Positions 25,461 through 34,579 are shown, numbered from the stretch's first letter. The stretch is 64,000 nt of DNA from Deltaproteobacteria bacterium (GCA_016933965.1 JAFGTS010000055.1:24868-88867); one strand, 5' to 3'. The notes: generated by a model not told the origin, from the sequence alone. Numbers and translations are program-made.

Positions 25461-25489
25461 TTGAATTTTTATGTTCTTCGTGATAAAAA
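25461..25489 (+). promoter_or_regulatory. weak candidate promoter in the prmA/siroheme-synthase divergent gap
   Basis: TTGAAT (25461-25466), a 17-bp spacer and TAAAAA (25484-25489) lie 99 bp before the GTG at 25588. A small palindrome TTGAA-GAGAT-TTCAA (25441-25455) is adjacent. The remainder of 25280-25587 shows nothing else that I can name. Confidence 0.3.
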
Positions 25490-25587
25490 ACTTTCCTTTA
25501 TCTGAAGTGTTATGGATCACTCCCGGTCCGGAGCGGTGCCCGGAAAGTGAGCGTGTGAACGGGACCGGGATCCCCATAGGTGACACG

Positions 25588-26238
25588 GTGAAATATTACC
25601 CTGTTTACTTGAATATTCTCGATCGATCCTGTGTCGTTGTCGGCGGAGGCGGTGTTGCAGAAAGAAAGGTAGCACGCCTTCTTGAAAGCGGGGCGCGGGT
25701 AACGGTCGTGAGCCGCACGCTGACGGCACGGCTGGATGGTATCAGGAGGGAGAACGGGATCGTCCATATCGATGATGAGTACCGGAAGGAATATCTGACA
25801 GGCGCCCGCCTCGTCATCGGTGCCACCGACGACCCGGTGGTGAACGGTCTCCTTTTCCGGGATTGCCGGGAGTTGGGGATTCCCGTCAACATAGTCGACG
25901 ACCCCCTTCGGTGCGATTTTATACTTCCCGCCGTCGCCGAGCAGGGAGACCTTTCCATCGCCGTTTCGACGGCCGGGAAAAGCCCCCTTCTCGCCCGTCG
26001 TCTCCGGGAGGAGCTGGAGGAACGGTACGGCCCCGAGTATGCCGTTCTCCTGAAGATAATGGGAGACCTGCGGGAACGGATCATCGCCCGCGGCGGAGGC
26101 TCCGGCGATAACCGGGAGATATTCGAGAGGGTTCTGGATTCGCCGGTACTCGAGCATATACGGAACGGCGCCTGGGAAGAGGTGCGCAGGATCATCCGGG
26201 AAACGACGGGTGAGGAGGTCGATGTGGGAGGGGATTAG
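25588..26238 (+). CDS. precorrin-2 dehydrogenase / sirohydrochlorin ferrochelatase (Met8/CysG-N type)
   Basis: A protein of about 216 residues. It opens with KYYPVYLNI and the NAD-binding VVVGGGGVAERKV, followed by VIGATDDPVVN, NIVDDPLRCDFILPA and ISTAGKSP-type sequence AVSTAGKSPLLARRLREELE, diagnostic of the Met8/CysG N-terminal module. It converts precorrin-2 to sirohydrochlorin and siroheme. The GTG at 25588 is the best start by homology; an in-frame GTG at 25555 and ATG at 25471 are possible. It lacks the SUMT domain, which is supplied by the cobA-hemD fusion at 29399. Its last bases are already the first unit of a heptamer array. Confidence 0.88.
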   Translation: MKYYPVYLNILDRSCVVVGGGGVAERKVARLLESGARVTVVSRTLTARLDGIRRENGIVHIDDEYRKEYLTGARLVIGATDDPVVNGLLFRDCRELGIPVNIVDDPLRCDFILPAVAEQGDLSIAVSTAGKSPLLARRLREELEERYGPEYAVLLKIMGDLRERIIARGGGSGDNREIFERVLDSPVLEHIRNGAWEEVRRIIRETTGEEVDVGGD

Positions 26239-26348
26239 CGGATTACGGATTAGGGATTACGGATTAGGGATTACGGATTAATGTTCCCGAATCCCGAATA
26301 ACGAATCCCGATTCACCAATCCCGGATCCCGCACTCAGGCACTCAGGC
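26232..26348. repeat. inverted heptamer arrays plus octamer array
   Basis: Seven near-perfect GGATTAC/GGATTAG units start inside the stop codon of the preceding gene (26232-26281). They are followed by seven units of CCCGAAT in variants (26286-26330), roughly the reverse complement, so the two could fold into a long imperfect hairpin. ACTCAGGC occurs twice at 26333-26348, the reverse complement of the octamer at 2013-2041. The arrays reach to 16 bp before the next start codon, which has no clear ribosome site. The period is 7-8 bp without spacers, so it is not CRISPR. Confidence 0.85.
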
Positions 26349-26364
26349 ACTTGGTTTTTTAACT

Positions 26365-27180
26365 ATGGAAAGCCTTTTATTCAAGACCGCCCTTTTGCTG
26401 TACGCGCTTAGTACCGTGGGATATATGGTATCCCTGCTCATGAAACGTGTGCTGGCGGCGAAGGTCTCGACATGGGTCCTTTGCGCGGCCTTTGCCGTGC
26501 ATTCGGTTTATATTGTCTTCCGCTGGGTTGCGGCGGGATACAATCCCGCCGTCAACCTCTATGAGGCCCTCTCGTTCAGTGCCTGGGCGATAGCCGGCGT
26601 CTACCTCCTGTCCCAGGTCAAGACAAAGACGCGGGTGCTCGGGGCGTTCGTTTCCCCCATCGTCCTCGTCCTTGCCATCACGGCACTGCCCCGTGCGGCC
26701 GGCGACCTGGCGATCCCGGCAATGCTTCGGAGCACCTGGGTTTCTGCTCATGTTGCGTCGATCCTTATCGCCGGTGCCCTGCTCGCCCTGGCCTGCATCG
26801 CGGGTATAGCGTATCTGGTTCAGGACAATCTGCTGAAAAAGAAGCGGGGGTATGGTTTTATCAGGCTGCTTCCGCCACTTCGGGACCTTGACCGGATAAA
26901 TCATGTCTCCATCGTTGCGGGATTCTTCCTTTTGACCTTCGGTGTCGTGGCCGGTTCCGTCTGGGCCGGAACGGTCTGGGGAAGTCGATGGTACTGGGAT
27001 CCGAAACAGGTGTGCACGCTGATTTCCTGGTTTCTCTATGCCGTTCTGCTCCACCAGCGGCTCGCCATCGGCTGGAAGGGAAGGAAGGCGGCCCTGCTGT
27101 CGATCATCGCTTTTGGTATTCTCCTCTTTGCCTTCGTCGGCGTGAATATCTTTTTTGTGACGGTTCATCATTTTGCATAA
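26365..27180 (+). CDS. CcsA/ResC-type cytochrome c biogenesis (HemX-position) membrane protein
   Basis: A 271-residue integral membrane protein with about eight helices. The heme-handling WWD-like segment is WGSRWYWDPKQVCTLISWF, with candidate heme-ligand histidines in VSAHVASIL, HQRLA and RINHVSIV. It belongs to the CcsA/CcmC/ResC/HemX family. Its position immediately before hemA is that of HemX in Bacillus, but the retained WWD motif favours a role in heme handling or cytochrome c maturation. No CcsB/ResB partner is visible here. The start ATG is preceded only by TTTTTTAACT. Confidence 0.85.
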   Translation: MESLLFKTALLLYALSTVGYMVSLLMKRVLAAKVSTWVLCAAFAVHSVYIVFRWVAAGYNPAVNLYEALSFSAWAIAGVYLLSQVKTKTRVLGAFVSPIVLVLAITALPRAAGDLAIPAMLRSTWVSAHVASILIAGALLALACIAGIAYLVQDNLLKKKRGYGFIRLLPPLRDLDRINHVSIVAGFFLLTFGVVAGSVWAGTVWGSRWYWDPKQVCTLISWFLYAVLLHQRLAIGWKGRKAALLSIIAFGILLFAFVGVNIFFVTVHHFA

Positions 27181-27184
27181 GAAC

Positions 27185-28462
27185 ATGAACATAGTGCTCA
27201 TCGGCATGAACCACCGGACGGCCCCCGTGGAGATACGGGAACTCCTGGCGATTTCCTGCGAGGATGACATAAAGACCATCGATATGCTCAAAAGCGTTCC
27301 AACGGTGCTGGAAGCGCTCTACCTGTCAACCTGCAACCGCATCGAGGTCGTCGCCCATGTGCGGGATATGGACGATGCTCTGAAAAACCTGAAGGAATTT
27401 GTCTTTTCTCACGGAAACCTGCCCCGCCGGGAACTCGAGAGATGCCTGTACGTCTATCGGAATGAGGATGCGGCGCGGCACCTGTTCCGGGTCGCCGCGA
27501 GCCTCGATTCGATGGTGATGGGGGAACCGCAGATACTGGGGCAGGTGAAGGACGCTTATCGGCGAAGTGTCGAACGGGACGCGTCAGGTGTCATATTGAA
27601 CCGCCTTCTTCACCACGCGTTCCGCACCGCCAAGCGGGTGAGGACGGAAACGGCCGTTGCCGGGAATGCCGTTTCCGTCAGTTACGCGGCCGTGGAACTT
27701 GCCAAGCGGATATTCGGCAGCCTGAACAACAAAACGGCCCTCCTCGTCGGGGCCGGAGACATGGCGGAACTGTCGGCGCGGCATCTTATGAACAACGGTG
27801 TGGGGAAGGTCATTGTAGCGAACAGGACCTACGAACGGGCCTGTTCCCTGGCCGGTGAATTCCAGGGAGAGGCGATCGATCTCGATCACCTGGTGGACGG
27901 CCTCGGCAGGGCGGATATCATTATCAGTTCGACGGGTTCTCCCGGATATGTTATTCAGGAACACATGATCGAGTCCGCCCTCCGCCGGCGGAAGAACCGG
28001 CTCCTTTTCCTCATGGATATCGCCGTGCCCCGTGATATCGAGCCCTCCGTGGGGCGTATCGATAATGTCTATCTCTACAATATCGACAATCTCCAGGAAG
28101 TGGTGGACCGGAACATGCGGGGACGTCTGAAAGAGGCCGAAAAAGCGGAGGCCATCATCGATGAGGAAGTGGAGGGTTTTTCCCGCTGGGCCCGGAGTCT
28201 CGAGGTGGTGCCGACCATCGTGGACCTGCGGGGGAAGGTGGACGGGATCATAGCCGGCGAGATGGAGCGGGCCGGTCCCTGGATAAAGGGCCTCCACGCC
28301 CGGGATAGAGAGAACGTGGATGCCCTGGTCAGGGCGATCATCAACAAGGTCCTTCATGACCCTGTCACGGGGCTGAAGGAAGAGAGCGAGAACGGCGGCG
28401 CGCATTCCTACGTTGCGGCGATGAAACGACTTTTCAGGCTCGAGAACGGCGACGACAAATGA
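27185..28462 (+). CDS. hemA: glutamyl-tRNA reductase
   Basis: A 425-residue enzyme with GMNHRTAPVEIRE at the N-terminus, nucleophile Cys50 in LSTCNRIE, the SMVMGEPQILGQVK block, NADPH motif LVGAGDMAELSARHL and the helical dimerisation tail. It reduces Glu-tRNA(Glu) to glutamate-1-semialdehyde, the first committed step of tetrapyrrole synthesis. The ATG at 27185 is preferred; an in-frame TTG at 27173 would overlap the preceding gene. The end overlaps hemC in ATGA form. No hemL is present in the window. Confidence 0.96.
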   Translation: MNIVLIGMNHRTAPVEIRELLAISCEDDIKTIDMLKSVPTVLEALYLSTCNRIEVVAHVRDMDDALKNLKEFVFSHGNLPRRELERCLYVYRNEDAARHLFRVAASLDSMVMGEPQILGQVKDAYRRSVERDASGVILNRLLHHAFRTAKRVRTETAVAGNAVSVSYAAVELAKRIFGSLNNKTALLVGAGDMAELSARHLMNNGVGKVIVANRTYERACSLAGEFQGEAIDLDHLVDGLGRADIIISSTGSPGYVIQEHMIESALRRRKNRLLFLMDIAVPRDIEPSVGRIDNVYLYNIDNLQEVVDRNMRGRLKEAEKAEAIIDEEVEGFSRWARSLEVVPTIVDLRGKVDGIIAGEMERAGPWIKGLHARDRENVDALVRAIINKVLHDPVTGLKEESENGGAHSYVAAMKRLFRLENGDDK

Positions 28463-29397
28463 ACCTTGAAGGAGAGATCAGGATCGGTACACGGGGCAGT
28501 GAACTGGCGCTGGTGCAGGCGCGTCTCGTGGCCGAGAGGATACGGAAGCGATATCCGGAACGTCCCGTGGAGATAGTCCCCATCAGGACACGCGGGGACC
28601 GGATGCAGGATATCGCGCTGGTGCAGATCGGCGGGAAAGGGGTCTTTGTCAAGGAGATCGAGGAAACCTTGCTGCGGTGTGAGATATCGATCGCCGTCCA
28701 CAGCATGAAGGACGTCCCCGTCGACCTTCCCGCGGGTCTCGAGATCAGCGTCGTGCCGGAGCGGGAGGACCCCCGTGACGTCCTCATCGCGCGGGGGAAA
28801 AGGAAGCTCGAGGAGCTTCCACGGGGTGCCCGTATCGGAACGGGATCGCTTCGCCGGAAGATGCAGCTCCTGAACCTCCTGTCCGATATCGAGGTCGTTC
28901 CGATACGGGGGAATCTCGGTACCCGGATAGGGAAGATGGAAACGGAGGGATTGGACGGCATCATCGCCGCCGCCGCCGGCATGAGGCGGATGGGATGGGT
29001 GCGCGAGGTATCCCAGTTCATCCCGACGGAGATCATGCTGCCCGCGGCGTGCCAGGGGGTTATCGGGATCGAGGTCAGGAGTGATGACGAAACGATGAAA
29101 GAAGCCGTTTCCTTCCTGAATCACCCCGAGACGTCCATGGCGGTATCAGCGGAACGGGCCTTTTTGCGGCGCCTCGGCGGCGGCTGCCAGGTCCCGATCG
29201 CCTGCATGGCGAAGAGGGAGCGAGACACCCTGATCATCAGAGGTGCCGTGGGGAACACGACGGGAAGGATCATCATAGCCGATGAGGTGCGGGGAGACTG
29301 TCGCGAGGCCGAACATCTGGGCATTGAACTGGCCGAGATCATTCTGTCCCGGGGCGGGAAAGCCGTGCTGGAATCGGTGTACGGAAGTGAGAGCTGA
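28459..29397 (+). CDS. hemC: porphobilinogen deaminase (hydroxymethylbilane synthase)
   Basis: A 312-residue enzyme. RIGTRGSELALVQA (8-21) opens the protein, catalytic Asp85 is in HSMKDVP, the RRKMQLL and RGNLGTRIGK arginine clusters bind substrate, and Cys243 in LGGGCQVPIAC anchors the dipyrromethane cofactor. It polymerises four porphobilinogens into hydroxymethylbilane. The ATGA overlap with hemA and the one-base gap to the cobA-hemD fusion show one transcript. Confidence 0.97.
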   Translation: MNLEGEIRIGTRGSELALVQARLVAERIRKRYPERPVEIVPIRTRGDRMQDIALVQIGGKGVFVKEIEETLLRCEISIAVHSMKDVPVDLPAGLEISVVPEREDPRDVLIARGKRKLEELPRGARIGTGSLRRKMQLLNLLSDIEVVPIRGNLGTRIGKMETEGLDGIIAAAAGMRRMGWVREVSQFIPTEIMLPAACQGVIGIEVRSDDETMKEAVSFLNHPETSMAVSAERAFLRRLGGGCQVPIACMAKRERDTLIIRGAVGNTTGRIIIADEVRGDCREAEHLGIELAEIILSRGGKAVLESVYGSES

Positions 29398-29398
29398 C

Positions 29399-30919
29399 AT
29401 GACGGGGAAAGGATGTTTGTTCATCATCGGCGCCGGACCGGGTGATCCGGGCCTGATCACCGTTAAAGGTCTGGAATGCCTGAAAAGGGCCGATGTCGTC
29501 GTCTATGATTACCTCGTCGGGGAAGCCCTTCTGCGGCATGTCCGAAAAGACGCCCGGCTGATCTATGTGGGGAAAAAAGGAGGGCACCACACGGTTTCCC
29601 AGGATGAGCTGAACCGTATCCTTGTTCGGGAAGCGTCGACGGGAGCCGTTGTCGCCCGCCTCAAGGGAGGTGATCCCTTCATATTCGGACGGGGCGGCGA
29701 GGAGGCGGAGGTCCTTGCCGGCGCGGGGATCCCCTTTGAGGTGATCCCCGGTGTCACCTCGGCGATCGCCGTTCCCGCCTATGCGGGCATTCCGCTCACC
29801 CACCGCGAATTCACATCCACCGTGGCTTTCGTGACGGGGCACGAGGACCCTGAAAAAAGTGAGAGCCGCATCGATTGGGACAAGCTCGCCACGATCGAAA
29901 CACTGGTGTTTCTCATGGGGGTGAAGAACCTGAGCCAGATCGCGGATAACCTCATGTGGAGGGGCAGGGACCCTGAAACGCCCGCGGCGCTTGTCAGGTG
30001 GGGTACGACGCCCGATCAGGAGACCCTGGTGGGGACCCTCGGTAATATCGCCCGGCGGGCCGATGCGGCCGGCATGACCCCTCCCGCCATCCTTGTCGTC
30101 GGTGAGGTGGTGGGCCTGCGGGACCGCCTGAACTGGTTCGAGACAAAACCGCTGTTCGGCAAGGGGGTCTTGATAACCCGGCCCGAGGAGCAATCGGGGG
30201 AACTGGTGGAACTTCTTTCGCGAGCCGGTGCACGGGTGATATCGTTCCCGACGATCGGCATCGTGCCGCCGGAAAACTACGATGCCCTGGACCGGTCGAT
30301 AGAACATATCGAGGAGTACCAGTGGATCATTTTCACCAGCGCGAACGGGGTCCGGTCCTTTCTCCTGAGATTGATGGAAAAGGGCGGGGACGTTCGAGAC
30401 CTCAAAGGTATCAGGTTCTGCGCCATCGGTCCCGCGACGGCGAGGATGCTCGAGGAACGCGGAATATCCGTCGATGCCGTTCCTGGAGAGTACCTGTCGG
30501 AAGGTGTCGTGGAAGTGCTGAAAACATATGATATGAAAGGAACACGGGTACTGCTGCCGCGGGCGGAACGGGCGCGGGACGTGATTCCCGAGGGACTCGC
30601 CGGAATGGGTGCGACGGTCGATGTGGTGACGGCATACCGGACCGTCAGTTCCGGCCGTGACGGGGCCGAATTGGCGGGCCTGCTTGAAGAGGGCCGGATC
30701 GACGTCATCACCTTTACAAGCCCGTCAACGGTGAAACACTTTATGGAAATTCTGGGTAATGTTTCGGTCCTGCCCGGATCCACCAGGATCGCCTGTATCG
30801 GTCCCGTGACAAAGAGCGCCGCCGAGAAGGCGGGCCTGACCGTCGATATCATGCAGGGTCCCTATGTGATAGAGGGGCTGGTGGAAGCAATGGTGAGGTA
30901 TTTTGAAAAGGGGGATTAG
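29399..30919 (+). CDS. uroporphyrinogen-III C-methyltransferase / uroporphyrinogen-III synthase fusion
   Basis: A 506-residue fusion. Residues 1-245 are SUMT (CobA): GAGPGDPGLITVKG, VVARLKGGDPFIFGRGGEEAE, VIPGVTSAIAVPAYAGIPLTHR and the C-terminal PPAILVVGEVV. Residues about 255-506 are HemD: VLITRPEEQSGEL, IIFTSANGVRSF, TFTSPSTVKHF and CIGPVTKSAAEKAG. It makes uroporphyrinogen III and methylates it to precorrin-2, feeding the Met8-type enzyme at 25588. This fusion is common in anaerobes that use siroheme as a heme precursor. The stop codon lies in the first unit of a second heptamer array, as at 26232. Confidence 0.95.
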   Translation: MTGKGCLFIIGAGPGDPGLITVKGLECLKRADVVVYDYLVGEALLRHVRKDARLIYVGKKGGHHTVSQDELNRILVREASTGAVVARLKGGDPFIFGRGGEEAEVLAGAGIPFEVIPGVTSAIAVPAYAGIPLTHREFTSTVAFVTGHEDPEKSESRIDWDKLATIETLVFLMGVKNLSQIADNLMWRGRDPETPAALVRWGTTPDQETLVGTLGNIARRADAAGMTPPAILVVGEVVGLRDRLNWFETKPLFGKGVLITRPEEQSGELVELLSRAGARVISFPTIGIVPPENYDALDRSIEHIEEYQWIIFTSANGVRSFLLRLMEKGGDVRDLKGIRFCAIGPATARMLEERGISVDAVPGEYLSEGVVEVLKTYDMKGTRVLLPRAERARDVIPEGLAGMGATVDVVTAYRTVSSGRDGAELAGLLEEGRIDVITFTSPSTVKHFMEILGNVSVLPGSTRIACIGPVTKSAAEKAGLTVDIMQGPYVIEGLVEAMVRYFEKGD

Positions 30920-31003
30920 GGGATTACGGATTACGGAATAGGGGATTACGGATTACGGATTAGTGTTACCGAATCCCGAATAACGAGTCCCGTTTCCCGA
31001 ATT
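30912..31003. repeat. second inverted heptamer array (GGATTAC / CCCGAAT)
   Basis: The same architecture as at 26232: GGATTAG/GGATTAC units in slightly degenerate order start at the stop codon of the preceding gene (both genes end ...GGGGATTAG) and are followed by CCGAAT / CCCGAAT variants in inverse sense (30968-31003). Unit order differs from the first copy, so it is not a simple duplication of the whole region. Confidence 0.85.
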
Positions 31004-31022
31004 TACTGAATGGAGTTTTTTT

Positions 31023-32204
31023 GTGATCGGTATTTCTAAATTATACTGCGGGGCGGTCGAGCCGTCCGATGTTCTTCGCTACGGCGGTGAATCATCGGAG
31101 CTGCCGTCGCACCTGCTTCAATTTTCCCGCGATAAGCGGCCCGTGGTGGTCTGGAACGTGACGAGGCGGTGCAATCTCAAATGCCTTCATTGCTATTCAA
31201 GCTCGCAGAACCTGCGCTATGAGGACGAGATGACCACCGATGAGGGGAAAGCGTTCCTTGATGACCTCGCCTCCTTCGGGTGTCCCGTGGTGCTGTTTTC
31301 CGGCGGGGAACCCCTGATGAGGCGGGACCTTCCCGACCTGATAAGCCATGCCGTCGGCCGGGGCATGCGGGCCGTCATCTCTACGAACGGTACCCTGATC
31401 ACGGAAGAACGGGCGGATGTCTTCAGCCGCCTGGGACTTTCCTACGTCGGTGTCAGCCTTGACGGGATCGGTGAGGTGAACGACCGCTTCCGGGGTGTGC
31501 CGGGTGCCTTCGACGCGGCGCTCGGGGCCATCAGGACCTGTATCGCCAGGGGGATCAAGGTCGGCATCCGGTTTACCATAACAAGAAGGAACGCCGCCGA
31601 GATACCGGCCATCTTCGATCTTGTCGAGAAAGAGAACATCCCCCGGGTATGTTTTTATCACCTGGTCTATTCGGGGCGGGCCTCCGAACTTGTCTCGGAG
31701 GACCTTTCTCACGATGAGACCAGGCGGGTCGTGGACCTGATCATGGACCGGACCCGGGACCTTTTCGACCGCGGACGTCCGACGGAGGTCCTGACCGTTG
31801 ATAACCACGCCGACGGTCCCTATCTCTATCTGCGGCTTCTGCGCGAGGATCCCCGCCGTGCCGCCGAGGTTCTCGAGTTGCTGAAGATGAACGAGGGAAA
31901 TAATTCCGGTCGCGGCATCGGGTGTGTGAGCTGGGACGGGGAGGTCCACGCGGATCAGTTCTGGAGGAACATATCCTTCGGGAATGTGCGGAATCGCGCC
32001 TTCAGCGAGATATGGCAGGACGGGAGCAATGAATTGATGGCACAGCTGAAGAACAAGAAAGAGTATGTGACGGGAAGATGCGCGCGGTGTCGCTGGCTCG
32101 CTGTCTGCGGGGGGAACTTCAGGGCCCGCGCCGAAGCGGTGACGGGAGATATCTGGGCGCCCGACCCGGCCTGTTACCTGACCGATGAAGAGATAGGCGT
32201 GTGA
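31023..32204 (+). CDS. ahbC: 12,18-didecarboxysiroheme deacetylase AhbC (radical SAM)
   Basis: A 393-residue radical SAM protein with CNLKCLHC (Cys50, 54, 57), FSGGEPLMR and a SPASM-like C-terminal cysteine set (CARCRWLAVCGG and a final ACYL). In the siroheme-dependent pathway AhbC removes two acetate side chains from 12,18-didecarboxysiroheme to give Fe-coproporphyrin III. The neighbouring hemB, ahbD and ahbA/B-like genes support the name over the related PqqE/NirJ enzymes. The start is GTG, eight bases after TGGAG and a T-run. Confidence 0.9.
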   Translation: MIGISKLYCGAVEPSDVLRYGGESSELPSHLLQFSRDKRPVVVWNVTRRCNLKCLHCYSSSQNLRYEDEMTTDEGKAFLDDLASFGCPVVLFSGGEPLMRRDLPDLISHAVGRGMRAVISTNGTLITEERADVFSRLGLSYVGVSLDGIGEVNDRFRGVPGAFDAALGAIRTCIARGIKVGIRFTITRRNAAEIPAIFDLVEKENIPRVCFYHLVYSGRASELVSEDLSHDETRRVVDLIMDRTRDLFDRGRPTEVLTVDNHADGPYLYLRLLREDPRRAAEVLELLKMNEGNNSGRGIGCVSWDGEVHADQFWRNISFGNVRNRAFSEIWQDGSNELMAQLKNKKEYVTGRCARCRWLAVCGGNFRARAEAVTGDIWAPDPACYLTDEEIGV

Positions 32205-32240
32205 CCAGAGATGGTCACTATATGACAATGGACACAGGCT

Positions 32241-32430
32241 GTTGCCACGAGATGAATCCCTTTTTCGCTGGGCCCGAAACGTTTTTGATACATCTAAACG
32301 GCTTGCTTCAGGCGATCTCAAAACTCGCCTGCGGCTCAGACAGCTGAGATCGCTTATCTTACGCTTCGCCGAGATGTATGGCAAAAACGTTTCAATGGCC
32401 GCTTCAAAAGAGATTCATCTCGTGCGAACT
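32241..32430. mobile_element. palindromic MITE-like element
   Basis: About 190 bp whose ends are imperfect inverted repeats of about 55 bp: the left arm 32241-32295 (CACGAGATGAATC, GAAACGTTTTTG, ATACATCT) mirrors the right arm 32371-32430 (AGATGTAT, CAAAAACGTTTC, GATTCATCTCGTG). An inner stem GCGATCTCA / TGAGATCGC (32312-32353) completes a nested palindrome. No coding frame that I can support is present. A second copy begins at 63884 and is cut by the window end. The element separates ahbC from hemB and would form a strong RNA hairpin in a shared transcript. Confidence 0.8.
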
Positions 32431-32482
32431 CATCCAGAAAGTTTTGAAGGGTGAACCGGAAACAAAAAGAAGGAGCGGGAAG

Positions 32483-33457
32483 ATGTACTACCCTGAATAC
32501 CGGCCGCGAAGGCTGAGGAAAAACGAGAACCTGAGGAAAATGGTGCGGGAGACGGTGCTCTCCGTCGACGACCTTGTCTACCCACTCTTCGTCCGGCCCG
32601 GGAAGAAGATCAAAAAGCCCATCGCGTCGATGCCCGGCCATTTTCAGCTTTCCCCGGACAATCTTGTCAGGGAGGTGCGGTCCGCCCGCGACCTGGGAAT
32701 TCCGGCGGTCCTGCTCTTCGGGATACCGGAAAGCAAGGATGAAGAGGGAACCGGCGCGTACGACCGGGAAGGCATCATCCAGCGCGCCGTGCGGGCGATA
32801 AAGAAGAAGGTTCCCGATATGCTGGTCATTACCGACGTTTGCCTCTGCGAATACACGAGTCACGGGCATTGCGGGATTCTCGACGGTGATGATGTGGACA
32901 ACGATGCCACGCTCGAGATCCTGGCCGAGACGGCCCTTTCCCAGGCCGAAGCGGGTGCCGACATGGTTGCCCCTTCAGCCATGATGGACGGGCAGGTCCT
33001 GGCCATCAGGGATATCCTTGACGAAGAGGGCTTCGAGCACATCCCTATCATGGCCTACGCGGCGAAGTATGCGTCCTGCTTTTACGGTCCCTTCCGAGAG
33101 GCCGCCGAGGGCGCCCCGCAGTTCGGCGACAGACGGACCTATCAGATGGACCCGTCGAACAGTGACGAGGCCATGCGGGAGATCATGCTCGACGTGGAGG
33201 AGGGGGCGGACATCATCATGGTGAAACCGGCGCTGCCCTATCTGGATATCATCCGCCGGGCGAAGCAGGAGTTCGATCTTCCCCTGGCCGCCTATAACGT
33301 GAGCGGTGAATTCGCCATGATCAAGGCCGCGGCGAAACTCGGCTGGCTTGACGGCGACCGGGCGATGATGGAATCATTGACCGCCATCAAGCGTGCCGGC
33401 GCCGACATCATCATAACCTACTTCGCGAAGGAAGCGGCGAAGCTTCTGAAAGCCTGA
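32483..33457 (+). CDS. hemB: delta-aminolevulinic acid dehydratase (porphobilinogen synthase)
   Basis: A 324-residue enzyme. It has YPLFVRPG, the Cys-rich metal site [14 protein letters not shown] of zinc-dependent HemB, the Schiff-base lysines in [14 protein letters not shown] and [12 protein letters not shown], and the C-terminal [12 protein letters not shown]. It condenses two aminolevulinates to porphobilinogen. The ATG at 32483 follows AAGGAGCGGGA; upstream frame sequence is derived from the palindromic element. It is flanked by ahb radical SAM genes, consistent with one tetrapyrrole operon. Confidence 0.97.
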   Translation: MYYPEYRPRRLRKNENLRKMVRETVLSVDDLVYPLFVRPGKKIKKPIASMPGHFQLSPDNLVREVRSARDLGIPAVLLFGIPESKDEEGTGAYDREGIIQRAVRAIKKKVPDMLVITDVCLCEYTSHGHCGILDGDDVDNDATLEILAETALSQAEAGADMVAPSAMMDGQVLAIRDILDEEGFEHIPIMAYAAKYASCFYGPFREAAEGAPQFGDRRTYQMDPSNSDEAMREIMLDVEEGADIIMVKPALPYLDIIRRAKQEFDLPLAAYNVSGEFAMIKAAAKLGWLDGDRAMMESLTAIKRAGADIIITYFAKEAAKLLKA

Positions 33458-33487
33458 GAGACACCCACGGTCGAGAGACGAGGAACC

Positions 33488-34576
33488 ATGTCCGAGAAAC
33501 ACGACAGATTGCTTCTTCCCGGAACCCTGCGTATGGTCGCCTGGGAAGTGACCCGCTCCTGCAACCTCTCCTGCCTTCATTGCCGTGCCTCGTCCGAGCA
33601 CGGCCCCTATGCCGGGGAATTCACGACCGGGCAATGCCTGGCGCTCCTCGACGACATCGCCTCGGTGGGCAGCCCCGTGGTGATACTGACCGGTGGTGAA
33701 CCCTATTTGCGGGGGGATATCTTCGAGATCGCCGCCTATGGCGACCGGGCGGGCCTGCGCATGGTCCTGGCCACGAACGGCACGCTGGTAACCGATGAGA
33801 TCGCCCGCAGGACCCGTGAATCGGGGATACAGCGGATCAGCATCAGCCTCGACGGCCCCGACGCGGTCGGTCACGATTCCCTTCGCGGTGTCCCCGGCGC
33901 CTTTGAAGGCGCCCTGCAGGGCATCGAGGCGTTCAAGAGAGCGGGCGTGGAATTTCAGATCAATACGACCATTACGCGTCTCAACCTCCATCAGATCGAC
34001 CGTATCCTTGAACGTTCGATAGAATTGGGCGCCGTGGCCCATCACATCTTTCTCCTTGTGCCGACCGGCAGGGCCCGCGATATGGCGGACCAGGAGATCT
34101 CGCCGGAATCCTACGAGGAGTGCCTGAACTGGTTCTATGAACAGGGTCGTTCCTGTCCCATTCAACTGAAGGCGACCTGCGCGCCGCAGTATTACCGGAT
34201 CTATCATCAGAGGAAAAAGGAAGACGCCAACCTGATGAACAATGCCGCCGGGCCGCTCCATGCCATGACCCGGGGGTGCATGGGTGGGAGCTCTTTCTGC
34301 TTCATATCACACACGGGCCAGGTGCAGCCTTGCGGTTTTCTCGAACTGGACTGCGGCCAACTGACGAAACAGAGCTTCCGGGATATCTGGATCGGTTCGC
34401 CCATTTTTCAGGACCTTCGCGATCTTCGGAAATTGCGGGGGAAATGCGGCGACTGCGAATTTATCCGGGTCTGCGGCGGCTGCCGGGCACGGGCCTATGA
34501 AATGACGGGTGATTACCTGGCCGAGGAGCCATTCTGTGTTTATAAGCCGGCAAAAAGGTCCGTGACCACCCGCTGA
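33488..34576 (+). CDS. ahbD: AhbD-type heme synthase (Fe-coproporphyrin III decarboxylating radical SAM)
   Basis: A 362-residue radical SAM protein: CNLSCLHC (Cys25, 29, 32), LTGGEPYLRGD, and a SPASM-type C-terminus with CMGGSSFCF, QPCGFLELDCG, KCGDCEFIRVCGGC and a last EPFC, enough cysteines for an auxiliary cluster. AhbD oxidatively decarboxylates the two propionates of Fe-coproporphyrin III to give heme b. It resembles the upstream AhbC gene in architecture, but its N-terminus (LPGTLRMVAWEVTRSCN) is shorter. It lies 30 bp after hemB and 3 bp before the Lrp-like siroheme decarboxylase subunit. Confidence 0.9.
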   Translation: MSEKHDRLLLPGTLRMVAWEVTRSCNLSCLHCRASSEHGPYAGEFTTGQCLALLDDIASVGSPVVILTGGEPYLRGDIFEIAAYGDRAGLRMVLATNGTLVTDEIARRTRESGIQRISISLDGPDAVGHDSLRGVPGAFEGALQGIEAFKRAGVEFQINTTITRLNLHQIDRILERSIELGAVAHHIFLLVPTGRARDMADQEISPESYEECLNWFYEQGRSCPIQLKATCAPQYYRIYHQRKKEDANLMNNAAGPLHAMTRGCMGGSSFCFISHTGQVQPCGFLELDCGQLTKQSFRDIWIGSPIFQDLRDLRKLRGKCGDCEFIRVCGGCRARAYEMTGDYLAEEPFCVYKPAKRSVTTR

Positions 34577-34579
34577 AAG

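Noticed and set aside
26232..26348. Possible CRISPR array
   Set aside because: The unit is only 7-8 bp, tandem, without unique spacers, and no cas gene is present.
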